Source of the DNA: Hyposmocoma kahamanoa
Taxonomy: Eukaryota > Arthropoda > Insecta > Lepidoptera > Cosmopterigidae
Direction of reading: 5' to 3'
Assembly: GCF_003589595.1 (NCBI RefSeq)
Contig: NW_020654810.1
Location: 11,277,543-11,341,542 of the forward strand
Length of the DNA stretch: 64,000 nucleotides
The notes under the pieces were generated by a model that had not been told where the DNA came from, did no database searches, and saw only the letters and a program-made list of their open reading frames with translations. Below are positions 1 to 11,662 of this stretch, in pieces. Within the stretch, counting starts at the first letter, position 1, and each line of letters begins with the position of its first letter. A program made the position numbers and the translations under genes.

Positions 1-142
1 AATACTCTTAAACGTACTTGATCCCTAGACACTTTTGATGTGTGTATATTAACAGAATTTATTTCTTTTTAAATTTGAAACTACGACCAATCCAATCATT
101 ATCAAGACTTCAGTGTTTCAATTTATGAATGTCTGAGTTGAA

Positions 143-317
143 CTGCCTCCGTAGCCGAACGGTTACCATGTTGATTTGCCACGCCGAGGTTCCGGGTTCT
201 ATACCCGGGCATATTTATATGGCCTACATTTTTCTCGTGATTTTGGGTGTTATGTGTGGTTGTCTGTGTGTGTCCACGGCACCTACCCACGATATTGGAT
301 TTCCCTAGTGCGGGGCT
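143..317 (+). repeat. tRNA-Gly-derived SINE, copy 1 (3' truncated)
   Basis: The head reads like a tRNA: an A-box-like segment (gccgaacggtta), then a B-box-like segment (ggttctatacc, one change from consensus). In the better copies at 27416 and 47696 the anticodon-loop region is ctgccacg, as in tRNA-Gly(GCC). The body ends in tttccctagtgcggggct, shared by all four copies in this window. This copy stops at the tail motif and abuts a foldback element. Family membership is seen directly from the four copies; the tRNA-Gly origin is inference. Confidence 0.8.
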
Positions 318-320
318 AAG

Positions 321-495
321 AGTCGTATTCTAGAACTCTACTCAATGCTCAAGTCAGGATTTGAGTATGACTTAAAGCACTAGAAATCATACTCAAGTCC
401 CTGCCATTAGGGTCGTATTTCCAGTGCTTGAAATCATACTCAAGTCTGCTCAAATCCTGACTTGAGCATTGAGTACAGTTCTGGAATACGACCCT
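321..495. repeat. Foldback/MITE element, copy 1
   Basis: The two ends are inverted copies of each other (gtcgtattctagaactctac at left, its near reverse complement at right), and the interior repeats ctcaagtc/gacttgag words in both orientations, so almost the whole unit can fold on itself. No coding capacity. A second copy lies at 1784-1957, inside the mariner gene. Confidence 0.75.
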
Positions 496-860
496 GAGCG
501 AATACAAAAAATTAAGTTAAAGTAAAAATATAATCCAGACAACAGATAAAAGGTATCATTTAATATTATACTCGCTTTAGTTTGTCATCACCACGAAGGA
601 GTTGTCGTGTAGACCATTTTGTCCAAACCACTAGGTATACGGTGCTCCTTTTCGACAGATGGCCTATACGTAGAACTTATTACACCAGAGTCTAGCATCA
701 TACTTTTCTCGTCAGTTATGGAGTATAGCAGAAAATAGCTTAAAACAGACCGCAGTGGAGTCTTCTAATTTCGGTGGTCAAGACCAGCTTTGCGACAGAG
801 CGTAGAATATCCACAAAGATTTAAAATACTTATAAGTTTCCGAAATGAATAAGAAAAAAA
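496..860. other. Unassigned spacer
   Basis: No gene, RNA or repeat pair is recognised between the foldback element and the 3' end of the mariner gene. Part of it may be mariner 3' flank. Confidence 0.4.
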
Positions 861-1077
861 TACTATAAATGGTCAGAAATTAATTTATTGTTTCTCAAAA
901 TATTCTCCCTTGGCGTTAATGCACTTATTAATACAAATGAACCAATTTTGAAAACATTTATGCCACTCCTCCGTGACAATCTCAGAAACATATTGTTCAT
1001 ATTCTTCGACAGCTTCTTTAGGTGATGAAAATCGTTGACCGCGTAACTGGTTCTTAATTTTTGAAAGTAAATAAAAG

Positions 1078-1113
1078 TCACAAGGTGCCAGGTCCCGACC
1101 TGGCACCTTGTGA
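1078..1113. repeat. 36-bp palindrome inside the mariner gene
   Basis: Two perfect 17-base arms (tcacaaggtgccaggtc and its reverse complement) are separated by cc. One arm is the normal coding sequence for DLAPCD; the other is its inverted copy, which adds codons in frame. See findings. Confidence 0.9.
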
Positions 1114-1783
1114 CTGTACGCGGGATGGCTCATAAGGTCAACGTTGTTCACCTTCAAAAATTAATTTGTCTGTCTGGCCGAGTGAGAACTGGCATTATCG
1201 TGGTGCAAGAGGATACAGAGTTTGTCAATAACTTCCGGCAAACAAATGGTCGTGTACCAATCACTATTCACGGAACAACGATTCTCTAAGCAACAGTAAC
1301 CACGTGTCCAGTTTTATTTAAAAAAGAAGCAATCATCCGCTTAGAGGCACTTTGTACGGGATCGTAACTATAAATCCATGTGTCGTCACCTGTTACTATG
1401 TCCCACACCAAATTTGATGCCCCTTCGTTAAATCTGGTAAGCATGGCATTGCACCAAGTGACGCGATCCGTTTTTTGAGCCTCAGTTAAATTGTGTGGGA
1501 TCCACTGAGAGCACAGCTTTTTCACACCCAAATGTTTGTGTAATATTGATTGTAATTGACTCATGCATATGCCTATCTGTTTTGATCAAACAGCGCACAG
1601 CATCGATGTTTTTGTTGTTCACAGCAGTGAACAGGCGATCATCATGAAATTCGTCACTGAGATTCACACGACCGCGTTTGAATTCTGCAAACCAGCTACA
1701 AATAGTCGGTATGCATGGTGCTTCATCGCCAAAATCAGTTTGAAACCGAGCGAAGCTCCGCTGAGCTGTTAAATTACACTAAT

Positions 1784-1957
1784 GCTCGTATTCCAGAACT
1801 CTACTCAATGCTCAAGTCAGGATTTGAACAGACTTGAGTATGATTTCAAGCACTGGAAATACGACCCTAATGGCAAGGCCTTGAGTATGATTTTCAGTGC
1901 TCACTGCAATGCTCAAGTCCTGACTTGAGTATTGAGTAGAGTTCTGGAATACGACAC
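1784..1957. repeat. Foldback/MITE element, copy 2, inside mariner
   Basis: Same family as 321-495: ends cgtattccagaactctac and its inverse, interior ctcaagtcaggatttga and inverted copies. Mariner coding sequence continues on both sides, so the foldback inserted after the mariner. Exact ends and target duplication were not resolved. Confidence 0.78.
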
Positions 1958-2082
1958 TTAAAGTCGTAGAAAATCATATTACGAAAATTTTCACGAGTTA
2001 AATCCATGATGATGTAGACAATCAATTTCTAAAATGACGCCACAATGTAAAAACAAGGGACGGTCAGATGAATCAAACTGTA

Positions 2083-2193
2083 GGAAATGAAACTATTTTT
2101 CCGGATTTAAGTCGCGTATATTTGTTTTTTCAAACAAACCGACGTTTCGGGCCCTTTACAGCTCCCATGGTCACGGTTGACTGATCACGGTTT
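2083..2193 (-). mobile_element. Solo Penelope-like terminal fragment with 16-bp target duplication
   Basis: This 111-bp segment matches the segment at 11549-11662, which lies directly downstream of a GIY-YIG endonuclease remnant in the orientation expected for a Penelope-like element; I therefore read both as Penelope terminal (pLTR) sequence. It is flanked by perfect 16-bp direct repeats (gatgaatcaaactgta at 2067-2082 and 2194-2209), so it is a complete, strongly 5'-truncated insertion. The minus strand contains cgaaacgtc after a ggg/ccc pair and ctgtaaa, a possible degenerate hammerhead-ribozyme core. Confidence 0.65.
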
Positions 2194-2209
2194 GATGAAT
2201 CAAACTGTA

Positions 2210-2702
2210 TTCTACAGCCAAAGAGTTCCATTTTCAAATATTGTAATTACTTTTTAAATATTGTTTATAAGTGGCCAGTTCCGGAAACTTATAGTGCGCC
2301 CTATTTACATAGTCACTTGTCAACACTTTTCAACATTGTCTTCATACAACATGTTTTATTTGGACTCGTAACTGACGAAAAAGCATGACCGACATCCCAT
2401 GCACGACACGTGTCTCACGTTGGCAAGAGGAGTCAACCCTGACTACATTGATTTTGGAATTTTAAAGCATTAATTTATTCTACGCAAAACACGAACTTGG
2501 TAGTCAAAAGTGCCACTACCTCACTATTCCAAGGTCCAAAAGTAATTAGCCAGGCTTAGGTTTGTTTATATGTTTGGCCCTTTTTAATAAATAACCGTCA
2601 CAATAAAACTTCATATAATTTCAGTACACACTCTCCATAACTGTTCCTACTAATCCTATAAATATAATGCTACAACAAAAACAATAGTTTAAAAGTAATC
2701 AT
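2210..2702. other. Spacer between Penelope fragment and NOP2
   Basis: AT-rich DNA with no recognised gene or repeat. On the minus strand it holds the NOP2 3' flank. Confidence 0.4.
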
Positions 2703-2708
2703 TTTATT
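2703..2708 (-). terminator. Candidate NOP2 poly(A) signal
   Basis: AATAAA on the minus strand, about 23 bases after the NOP2 stop codon. It is the only plain hexamer noted so close to the stop; the position is unusually near but workable. Confidence 0.4.
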
Positions 2709-2730
2709 AACATGAAGCACAGCTTACTCG

Positions 2731-5700
2731 TCATTTCTGTTGGAATTTCTTTTTCGTCTTATTTCCTATACCTTGTTTGTTTACTTGGTGTTTACCTTTA
2801 TTTAACTGACCAATTTGTTTTCTCTGTTTAATTTTATTTTTAAGTTTCTTTGATGCTGTGAGCTCTACTGTCTCTGTAATTTTATCTTCATTCTTAGTTA
2901 TTTGTTTATGTGGATTGTCTTTAGATTTATTTTTCTTTTTATCTTTTTTCTTTTTATTAGGACTCTGATTTTTAGCAGTAGTTTCAACTGTTGGTGTCAG
3001 TATATTATGTTTCATTGGAGAAGATACATAATGTTTTTCTTTTGTATTCAAATGAATATTATCACCTGTTGATGTAGGTGCTCCTGAATTAGGTTTCTGT
3101 TTATTCTTTTTATTTTTAGTATTTAACGATGGTGCTTTCTGTTTAGCTGCATTTACAGTGTTCACAACAACATTGTCACTTTTCATACCTTTGTTTTTAT
3201 TCTTCTTGCTTTTATTTTTCTTCGGCAACATTGTGTTCTCAGTGGTAAATGGACTTTGGGTAGATGTTTCCCTAAAATCAATTAATGGTTATTAGGTTAC
3301 ATACTGCTTTGAAATTATGGATGGATCATAAAATACTCTGTATGCAATGCTATAATCAGAAATAGAAGGTAATTATTTGGTATGGTTTAGGATCAAGTCA
3401 CACTCACCAATGAACATCAAGTTTGTCCATACATAGCACGATTAGTATGGGATGCCGCTCGCAACTTGAGAGCGAAAGGCAACATATAATAAAAAGAGCC
3501 CCTCACACTAATGTGTGAAATTGCAACTACGTTATACCATAAAAATACGTACATCAAAAGATACACTTACTTATTTTGTTCTCCTTTGTTCTTCTTATTC
3601 ATTGGTGCTGATTTATTTGCTTCGGCGGACCGCTTCATAGGCACTTGTTTCTTCACATCGTTTTGTTTTTTCTCCTGTGGGTCTGCATCACCGTTAACTT
3701 TGCCTTCTTCGTTCTCTTCCACTTCTTCGTCTTCCTCTTCTTTCACTGGCTCAGGCTGAAACAATAACGTAATATTTATGTATCATTATAGTACCACATT
3801 CCCATACTACTTGAACACAGTTAAAGAAAACACTATAATAAACAGACAGCTTAAACTTACAATAACATTCGAGAATTTCTTCAGCTTTGCCACAAAAAAT
3901 CCATCCATGTTATGTGTATGTGGGTAGAATCTTCTCGTCAACTTCAATGACGGGTGAAACCTGTGGTGTCTATATTTGACAAACCCTTCCGTACCAAAGT
4001 CTAGTCCAGTAGGCATCAGTTTTACATTCCTCCTCTTCAGAGCATAGTTGACTACCCATTCATTTTCCTCGGGTAATATGGAGCAAGTAGAATACACAAT
4101 ATACCCTCCAGTGCTCGACTTGGCATTACAACAATCTATAGCAGCTAATAAAAGTTGTCTTTGCAGATTAAAACATCTTTGAATATCTTTCTGGTCTTTA
4201 GTAGTTTTCACACTAGGGTCCTTTGCTATCACACCAGTACCAGTGCAAGGAGCGTCAAGCAAAACTCTATCAAATCCTTTAATTACATCAGGGAACTGCC
4301 GACCATCATAGTTACAAATTACTGCATTTACTACACCTAACCTGTGGAAGTTACCAACAATTGCCTTAGTTCGCTCTTTGTTAGCGTCATTAGCAAATAA
4401 TGAGCCCGTATTTTTCATAATCGCCGCAATATGAGATGCTTTTCCACCAGGTGCAGCACACATGTCAAGTATCCTTTCATTTTCTTGTGGAGCTAAAGCC
4501 ATAACTGGTAAGAAACTGGAAGCACCCTGTAATATGTAATGACCAGCCAAATATTCTGGTGTCGCACCAACTGGAACTGTAGAACTATACACCACCAGCC
4601 CCACTTTGCTCCACTTGCCAACAGGGTCTAAGTTAACACCTCTGTTGATCAGTGCCTGGGCCAGTTCCCGCCGCCGAGTTTTTAAAGTATTAGTTCTGAT
4701 TGTGACTGGCCTAGCAACTTCACTAGCTTCCAAAAATTCCACTAATTCTTGAACTGGGAAAATCTGCATTAACACTTCCATGAGAAATTCGTTATAACTG
4801 TAGTAAGTGCACAGGTCTTTAAGCAACAGCTCTGTATACTCACATCGTGATCGCCCATCTGCTTTAAGGCGGTTGAAATCACCTAAGACTGTTACAACAT
4901 CTTTTATTCTTTGATGGACTTCCTGCAAACTAGCTGGGTTTAGTAATTCCTCTTCACTTGGGAAAGCAAAAACATCTTGCTTGGAAATGTTTAACTGCAT
5001 TTCTTCATCTGCAAGCTTTTTATCCATTTTCCGTTTCTCTTTAAGTTTTAAGTTGGCTTTTTCAATAGGCAACATGTCATTATCGACGTCATCGCTGTCA
5101 CTCCCTTTATCTCCTAAGCTGGAATCTGAGTCATATTCCAGCTTAGTAGCTGCTCCTTCATCTTCTGAGGTAACATCTCCATTCTCCTGGTCTGAATCTT
5201 GAAATAAGTCATCTAGGGTACCAACCTGAAAGCAGCAACAGTCACAATAATTGATGAGGCAAACTAAATTTAAACTTTACATATCGAAATCATGAATGAA
5301 ATATAGGAACGCATTTTACAAAAAAAATTGCTATACATAATTATTTTTTCTTGGAAACATAATTTTTTAATTCTAATCAATTCACAATCAACAGACCCTA
5401 TCATTTTTCAGTTTGTGATGTTTCTGAGTAATCAGTGTTTTTGTATATTATCTGTATAATCCTTCTGAGGTACCAATAAAAAAAAAAAATTAATTCATCT
5501 ATCTAAGTAAATAAGGAGATGTACGGGTGTTCCAATTCCTAATATAATATTAATGATATTTATTGCATAACTAATTTTCATCATGCATTTAAAATGTCAA
5601 CATGGTGTACAGTACTATAACTATTGTATGTATTGTATAGTATGAATCATACTTAGATGCCCAAAATGTAAACAAAGAAATGTCATGTCATAATCAAAGT

Positions 5701-7961
5701 GTGAATGCAGGTGTGCTAAGCCTTTTATTTTTAATGGAATTGAAAAAAAAGGAAGTTCTTATTTTCTACAAATTTAATTACCTATTACAAAATTTTAACA
5801 ATACAAAAACTTTAACAACAACACACAATAATTTAACAAACGAACATGACTAATGGCAGCACAAATAATATTTTTGATTGCTATTGTGTTACCAGTGTCA
5901 TAAAATTATTTACTACCTTAAATACAGTTTTTTATTATAGAGAGAGATTATAATTTGTTAATGTATTAAACGAAATTAAGAAAAACTATATAAGTGTGAA
6001 TTCAGATTACAGCTTGAAAAGAGTTTTAATCGTTTATTACCATCTAAAGTAGAAAACTGGCATTTAAAATATCTTTTTGCTCGGTTATTCTCTTTGTTTA
6101 CATTTTGGTCATTGAATTAGATTCCCACTATAATTAAGTACATATTAAATATTATATAGAGTTGTCATTACCCCAGTAGCTAATTATTAGTACATTATTG
6201 CAGAGGACGGGAAGTAAGGGATTGCCTCACTGGTGCTCGGCCTTGTATTAACACGAGTCAAGCAGTCCCTGTTCCCACCAAGGCATATAGTTTATAGTGC
6301 TTTTCTCAAACAAAGTGAGGGAATAATAAAACAACTAAAGAGAGCAATTTGTAACTTGAGAAAAAACTATTTACAGTTCTATTTTCAAAACTTACAAAAT
6401 AAAGCAAGTAGAAAAAAGGTTCTGCTACAAGTGTTTTCTAAAGTTTCAAGTTAAGTTTTAAAACATTGATTTACCTTATATTTTTCACTGCCTTTTCTAC
6501 CTTTCTTCTGGCCACTCTCATTACCACTTTCCAGCTCCTCTGAGTCTTCATCATGGCCACTGCCACTTTCACTCACTGGCTCTGGATGTTTGAATTTACC
6601 CTTTACTTTTGGCTTCAACCATTCACTGTTATCATCTGTGAATCCTGAAATATTCAATGTTATGTATATAGAAGTTTTCATAGAATTGATATAAGATGAA
6701 ATAAAATTTTCAGTGTAACTTCAAACTAATAAACTATTCTTTAAATAAAATGACTTGAGTCATTCATGGTTTCTGGCAATACATTTAATACAACAAAAAC
6801 CTAAATACTTATATAACGCACAGCTGGCCGTTGCAAAAGACAGTGTACCGAGACTAAACATGGTTAGAGACTGTAGTAATATAGTATAGATATAAATAAA
6901 ACTGGAATTTTAAAGCTTTTCAGATAAAATAAAACAAATGTACCTCATCGGATAATTTTGAAAACTGCGTGACTCCATTTTTGGATGAAATCCCTTTTAA
7001 ACTCTTCAAGCGCAATATGGGGCCAATAAAGCTTAAAATATAATTTGTAGACCCTTTGTGAGATATAAAACAAAGGTGTAATCATGGATTGTCAAATAAA
7101 TTATTTCTAGTAATTCTGTTTTTGAGCCTACGCAAAATTTCACATTACTGGAACTTATAAGGTTTAAGAATTTAGCTGGTCAGAGTAATTTTATTGCGTT
7201 GTAAATACCTTGCATAGTTTTCTCTTCCAATTCACTTTCACTATCTTCACTTACAACCTCTTGCTGTTCCTTAGCAACATTCTTTTTGGTTACTTTTAAT
7301 GCCTTCCTCTTCTCTGCAAGTACCAGTTTTTTCTTGGCACGTCTAGCAACACGCTGCTTCTGTCGGTGACTTAGCTTCTTCTGGTCATTGTCTTCTTGCA
7401 CTTAAAGTTGGGGTTAAAAACATTAACTTTAAATGTAGTCATATGTAGTTGTAATATTGTTACAAAACGATCCACTATGGTTAATATGTTCTTGAAAAAC
7501 TTGGTAATCTTTATTACCGTTACTTACAGCGATTAGAATTTGGCAATTTGCTTTTTGCTAATGTTATACGAGTTTAACAAATAATGATTTCTAGATATGG
7601 TACCTTTAGTGAATAAAAAGCCTACTTTAAACAATGTGTCAATAATATAAACTTGTTGTCCCTGGATTTTTATCCAGAGTATATTGTGCATGTGTAGTGC
7701 TTGGCCAGGCTAATGACAATGGTGAAGAGTTGCTTTTTTGTACTTGCCGTCATTTATAGGTTATATTCTATTAAAAAATATAAGTCTTCATTGCGACATC
7801 CGACCATACAACAACTAAAATATAAAATACTTAAAAAGTGTTACACGTGATAAATACTCACAAAGAGATTTTGGAAAAATTGGATCAGGTTGTTTGCGAG
7901 CTTTTCTCCCGGGTCCTTTTTTCACTTTATTGGTTTCGTCAAATTTTGCCTTGCGGCCCAT
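2731..7961 (-). CDS. Nop2: NOP2/NSUN1, 28S rRNA (cytosine-C5)-methyltransferase
   Basis: Nucleolar SAM-dependent methyltransferase that makes 5-methylcytosine in large-subunit rRNA and supports 60S assembly. Six exons fit GT-AG rules and keep frame: 7961-7862, 7400-7209, 6644-6475, 5225-3861, 3755-3571, 3271-2731, giving about 850 residues. The N-terminus (MGRKAKF...GPGRKARK) is the basic start typical of NOP2; then an acidic, low-complexity stretch; then the catalytic core, nearly all in exon 4: SAM-binding DMCAAPGGK (about 408-416), DAPCTGTG with its Cys (about 481), and STCSI with the nucleophile Cys (about 535). RFYPHTHNMDGFF closes the core. The C-terminal two exons code a Lys-rich tail, common but poorly conserved in the family. 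The exon 2 acceptor (aag/TGC) is the least certain junction. A strong orthologue call. Confidence 0.95.
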
Positions 7962-8460
7962 GTTAATGACTTATTTTGTACTTTTGGTACAGAACCGTTT
8001 GACGTAAAATTTTACACTAAATACAGAAATTACCCGCTCGTTTGCCCAAAAACACACTAAATCGCACGTGTTTTCTTGAAACGCATGAGACCGAGAGAGA
8101 TCTTTGACATTTTGACATTGACACTGACAGCTATCTGATTAATGTGACGTGCACACCGTAGACTATTTTCCATCCTCTAAGCGTCCACACGCACCCTAAA
8201 GCCTTATACCCACTCACGTACTACGCTACGCTACGAGCGGGTAGATCCACACGTCGAAATCGCAAACAGACGCTAGACGCTAAACCAAGCACTGTTAAAG
8301 GTATGGGCGGACGGAGCCAACAGATCTACCCGCGAAGCGCGCGCGCTGCAACTCAATCTTGATGTGCCCTGTATCTCTTGAATGAATCAAGAAAATGTTA
8401 TACATTAGTAATATTTGCATAAATTTATTGCATTATTTTTTTTTTTTTTAAATTTTTTTT
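7962..8460. other. NOP2 upstream region with a short inverted repeat
   Basis: Probable NOP2 promoter region. No clear TATA box is seen. It includes a GC-richer patch with gcgggtagatc (near 8237) and its inverse gatctacccgc (near 8323), perhaps the ends of a small MITE, and the word ttttccatcctctaa near 8166, which recurs elsewhere in the window. Confidence 0.35.
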
Positions 8461-8664
8461 TAACGCACACACTCAACATAGCCCCGCACTAGGGAAACCC
8501 TGTGTCGCGGGTGCCATGGACACACACATAGACAACCACAAATTACACCCAAGCTCACGAGAGAAATAATTGTAGGCCATACAACTATTTTTCCCGGCCC
8601 GGGAATCGAACCTGGGACCTCTGCGTGGCAGTCCGGCATGGTAACCGTTCGGCCACGGAGGCAG
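8461..8664 (-). repeat. tRNA-Gly-derived SINE, copy 2 (near full length)
   Basis: Reverse orientation. The tail is a T-rich run (A-rich on the element strand) just left of 8461, then the same body as the other copies, ending in the tRNA-like head with ggttcgattcc as B box and ggccgaacggttacc as A box. About 205 bp without tail. Confidence 0.85.
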
Positions 8665-9224
8665 TTAATTAATTAATAGTTGAATTTTCATGCAAATGAC
8701 TGTGTTTTTTCACAATGTAACCTTGATGTAGCCTGAAGTATGATTGTGTATGAAGTAAGTATGGAAAATAAACATAAACATCGTTGTTAGAAAAAAATAT
8801 ATATACATGTACATGTTATACATCATGTGTAACATTATATGGATGGCTTTTTTCTCAACGTCCCGTACTAGAATGGGGTGAGTTGGGATAGCGGGGTGAC
8901 AAGGGACATCACAGGGATATCATTATTACTAGACTCGAGCACGCGGCCTCGTCTGCGTGGATTTCGACTATATCGCGCTCCCTAAAGAACTTCTGTTTAT
9001 TTTTATGTAATTTCTTTTATTGATATGGTTTATTTTTGTGTGACTATTTAAAAATATTTTTATTTATTTTAACTTAGTTCTCAAAGAAGAAATGTTTTAA
9101 GTTTTGTATTTTGTTTTTGTCATAATAATGTGTGTTTACGTAATAATGTATGTTTCATAACATGTGTGTTTTTGTCTGATTAGTAAGTGTTACATTGTAC
9201 TGAGTACAATGCATATTAAATAAA
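8665..9224. other. Unassigned intergenic DNA
   Basis: AT-rich sequence with no recognised gene; nothing repeated elsewhere in the window was seen. Confidence 0.4.
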
Positions 9225-9504
9225 CAGTAGAGCTCCTTGTGAAAGAGTTCGTCTAGAGAAGTACTGCCACCTTACCTATTTCTGCCGCCAAGCAGTAATG
9301 TTAGCATTACTGTGTTCCGGTTTGGAAGGGCTTACCCTTAGGCGTTGGTAAAATTACAGGCACATGGGACTTGTCAACTTATGTCTCAGGGTGACGGGCG
9401 CAGTGGCAGTGCCGCTCAGATCTTTGCGATTTGAAGCTGTGAGTGACACTGCAACTGTCATGGACAGACGTGTAGCTTACTATCAGACGCACGACTTGTT
9501 CGTC
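9225..9504 (+). mobile_element. LINE 3'-UTR fragment
   Basis: A related copy lies at 41711-41939: both begin gtagagctccttgtga and share attacaggcacatgggactt and atgtctcag further on. The sequence resembles 3' ends of LINEs common in Lepidoptera. It abuts the (TC)n end of the RTE element, so one inserted next to the other. Confidence 0.6.
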
Positions 9505-11340
9505 CTCTCTCTCTCTCTCTCATCTGAGCGTTGTCCCGGTTGCGTCCTCAGCAGTGTTGCTGCGGAGCCCGGGGTCCGCTTTCCTGCTTTTTCTCCTCCA
9601 CTTTGTACGGTCTTCGGCATCCTTAGTGGTGAGACCATTGGCACGCATATCACCCTTGGCGACGTCAAGCCAGCACTTCTTGGGTCTGCCCCTTCTACCG
9701 GGGCCCGGCGGAGGTGGCATAGCCAGACATTTGTTTCCCATGTAGCATGCCGGTTTCCGTAAGATGTGGCCGTACCAACGTAGGCGGCTTTCTTGCAGTT
9801 TATCTGCAATGTCACGGACGTGAAGGCTGCCGCGGATGCGGGAGTTTCTGACACGGGGGATATAGTCGAAGGCCTTCTGCATGTCAAGAAACATGAAATG
9901 CAGAGGCGTATTCTTCAATCTGTATTCTCCATGATGACCCTTAGGGCAAAAACAGGATCCATGGTCCCAAGACCAGGCCGAAACCCATATTGACCCTCCG
10001 AGACAGCACTGTCCTGTCGGATCCGAGAGTCTATTATACACTCGAAGAGCTTCATGGTGAGAGACATAACTTTTATGCCCCGATAATCGCCACACTCCTG
10101 CACCGATCCCTTCCCTTTGAAGACTGGAGTGATAATACTCAGTCTCCATTGGTTAGGGATTTTACCGGTAAGGAGCACGCGATTAAAGAGGCCCGTAAGG
10201 ATGCTCACGGGGACCCATTGCCTTCCAGGCCTCGATGGGAACCCCATCGGCTCCGACAGCTTTCCGATTCTTCATGCGACGAAGAGCTAAGTGGACTTCC
10301 TCAGGCGTTGTCGGTCGCACTAGTCCCTGATTCGGAGGGAGGACCGGTGGCTGCACCTCTCTGTGCTGCTGATTCAGCAGCTCGCGGAAATATGAGCGCC
10401 ATCTCTCCTTCACCGCGTCGACCTCGCATATAAGGTTGCCATGAGGGTCTTTAATGCAGCGACACTTGGAAATATCTTGTGCCGCTAAGACCCTCGAACG
10501 TGCCAGCTTAAAGATAACCTTCTGCCCCTTAGACGATTCCAACTTGTCGTACAACGGCTGCAAGTAGTCCCGTCTAGCTCTGGCTACAGCTTTCTTAGCG
10601 GCACGTTTGGCATCCCTATATGCATCGCGGTCTTCAGAAGATCCGGACGTTTGCCACGTTTTGAAGAGGGCTTTCTTCACCCTCACCTCCCTCTGGACTG
10701 TGTCGTTCCACCACCAAGTTTCTTTGTCACATTTGCGACCACCCTTGGACAAGCCCAGCACCGCTTTCGCCGCCTCAGATATGGCAGCATGAATGTTGTC
10801 CCAGTGGTTCTGGACTAGATCACCTTCAGTGTCGGCGCATTTATCGCCGATCGCTGAGATGAACTCCTGAGACGTGGTACTATCAAGCCGCCACCATCTC
10901 ATTTGGCGTCGGCAGCGCTCAGCGGGCTTGTCGGCCGGCTTTACGCAGAGATCCATGACAAGAAGACGGTGTTGCGCAGTGAGACTCTCACCTGGTATGA
11001 CCTTGCAGTTGGCCACTTTGCTGATATGGTGTCTCCTGGTGAGTAGGAAATGGATTTGGGTGGCGTGTCCGCCGCTCCTGTAGGTGATTAAATGCTCGGG
11101 GTTCTTTTTAAAGAACGTGTTCACGATGGCGAGGTCGGCCGCCGCACACGTTGTGAGGATGTCTCCTCCCTCCGCGTTGCGACTGCCGTACCCGTAGCCA
11201 CCGTGGACCCGCTCGAACCCTTCGCACGCCTCACCCACATGACCGTTCAGGTCGCCACCCAAGACGACTGCCTGCGACAAAGGAATGGCACTCGGCACTT
11301 CCCCGAATTGATCCTTGTTCGTCTTGTTCGTCCCGTCACT
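9505..11340 (-). pseudogene. RTE-clade LINE, dead and internally deleted
   Basis: Non-LTR retrotransposon polyprotein, endonuclease then reverse transcriptase. On the minus strand: the APE endonuclease end with GGDLNGHVG and the His-containing tail (about 11300-10950), a long linker rich in Lys and Arg, RT block 1 (KAVGADGVPIEAWK), NQWRLSIITPVFKGKG, YGFRPG and LDMQKAFDYIPR, then directly the C-terminal LRWYGHILR and GRRGRPKK. The part with the catalytic YADD is missing by deletion at about 9850-9870, and several frameshifts occur (ORF pieces 11370-10183, 10247-9915, 10149-9520). The 3' end is a (TC)n run at 9505-9521, as RTE elements commonly end in short tandem repeats. The 5' part of the endonuclease is lost at about 11340. 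Confidence 0.88.
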
Positions 11341-11548
11341 TGAAATTATAAAAAAATGTAACACTTGCAAGATTAAGAAGTGCTACATATTAATAAGTGA
11401 CTGTACAAACTTTTCATGTTATATTGTTACTAAGCTGCACATAATTTAAAATATTACAATATAATAATTCCATTTCATCATTTTTAAATGCTACTTTCCT
11501 ATTGAAATGTAAACCACAAAATACTTACATAGAAAAGTAACATTCCTA
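11341..11548. other. Short AT-rich spacer between RTE and Penelope remnants
   Basis: No recognised feature. Confidence 0.35.
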
Positions 11549-11662
11549 GCAAATACGAAATGAAACTATTTTTCCGGATTTAAATCGCGTATATTTGTTT
11601 TTTCAAACAAACCGACGTTTTGGGCCCTTTACAGGTCCCATGGTCACGGTTGACTGAGATGG
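11549..11662 (-). repeat. Penelope-like terminal repeat (pLTR) fragment
   Basis: Near-identical to 2083-2193 and related to 51629-51777. It lies downstream of the GIY-YIG remnant on the same strand, the order expected for the right end of a Penelope element. A further AT-rich stretch (11663-11898) separates the two. Confidence 0.65.

Larger units (their letters stand above)
885..2007 (-). pseudogene. mariner-type transposase pseudogene, split by a foldback insertion
   Basis: A broken copy of a mariner (DD34D-type) transposase, the nuclease that cuts and pastes the element at TA sites. Read on the minus strand, the gene begins at 2007 (MDLTRENF..., the usual mariner N-terminus), is interrupted after about 17 codons by the foldback element at 1784-1957, and resumes with LTAQRSF and GDEAP. 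Then come the WIPHNLT block, the first catalytic Asp in TGDDTW (in the piece at 1286-1564), the second in HHDNASSH (about 1190-1215, in another frame) and the third in DLAPCDFYL (885-1157). At least two frameshifts separate these pieces. Five extra residues precede the third Asp, made by a palindromic duplication at 1078-1113. The element is dead. Subfamily not decided. Confidence 0.88.

Noticed and set aside
143..220. Possible tRNA gene
   Set aside because: The tRNA-like head has no proper acceptor stem closing after the B box, and the same body follows in four copies; it is a SINE head.
3511..3759. Plus-strand frame over NOP2 exon 5
   Set aside because: Antisense of an acidic-basic low-complexity exon; no independent evidence.
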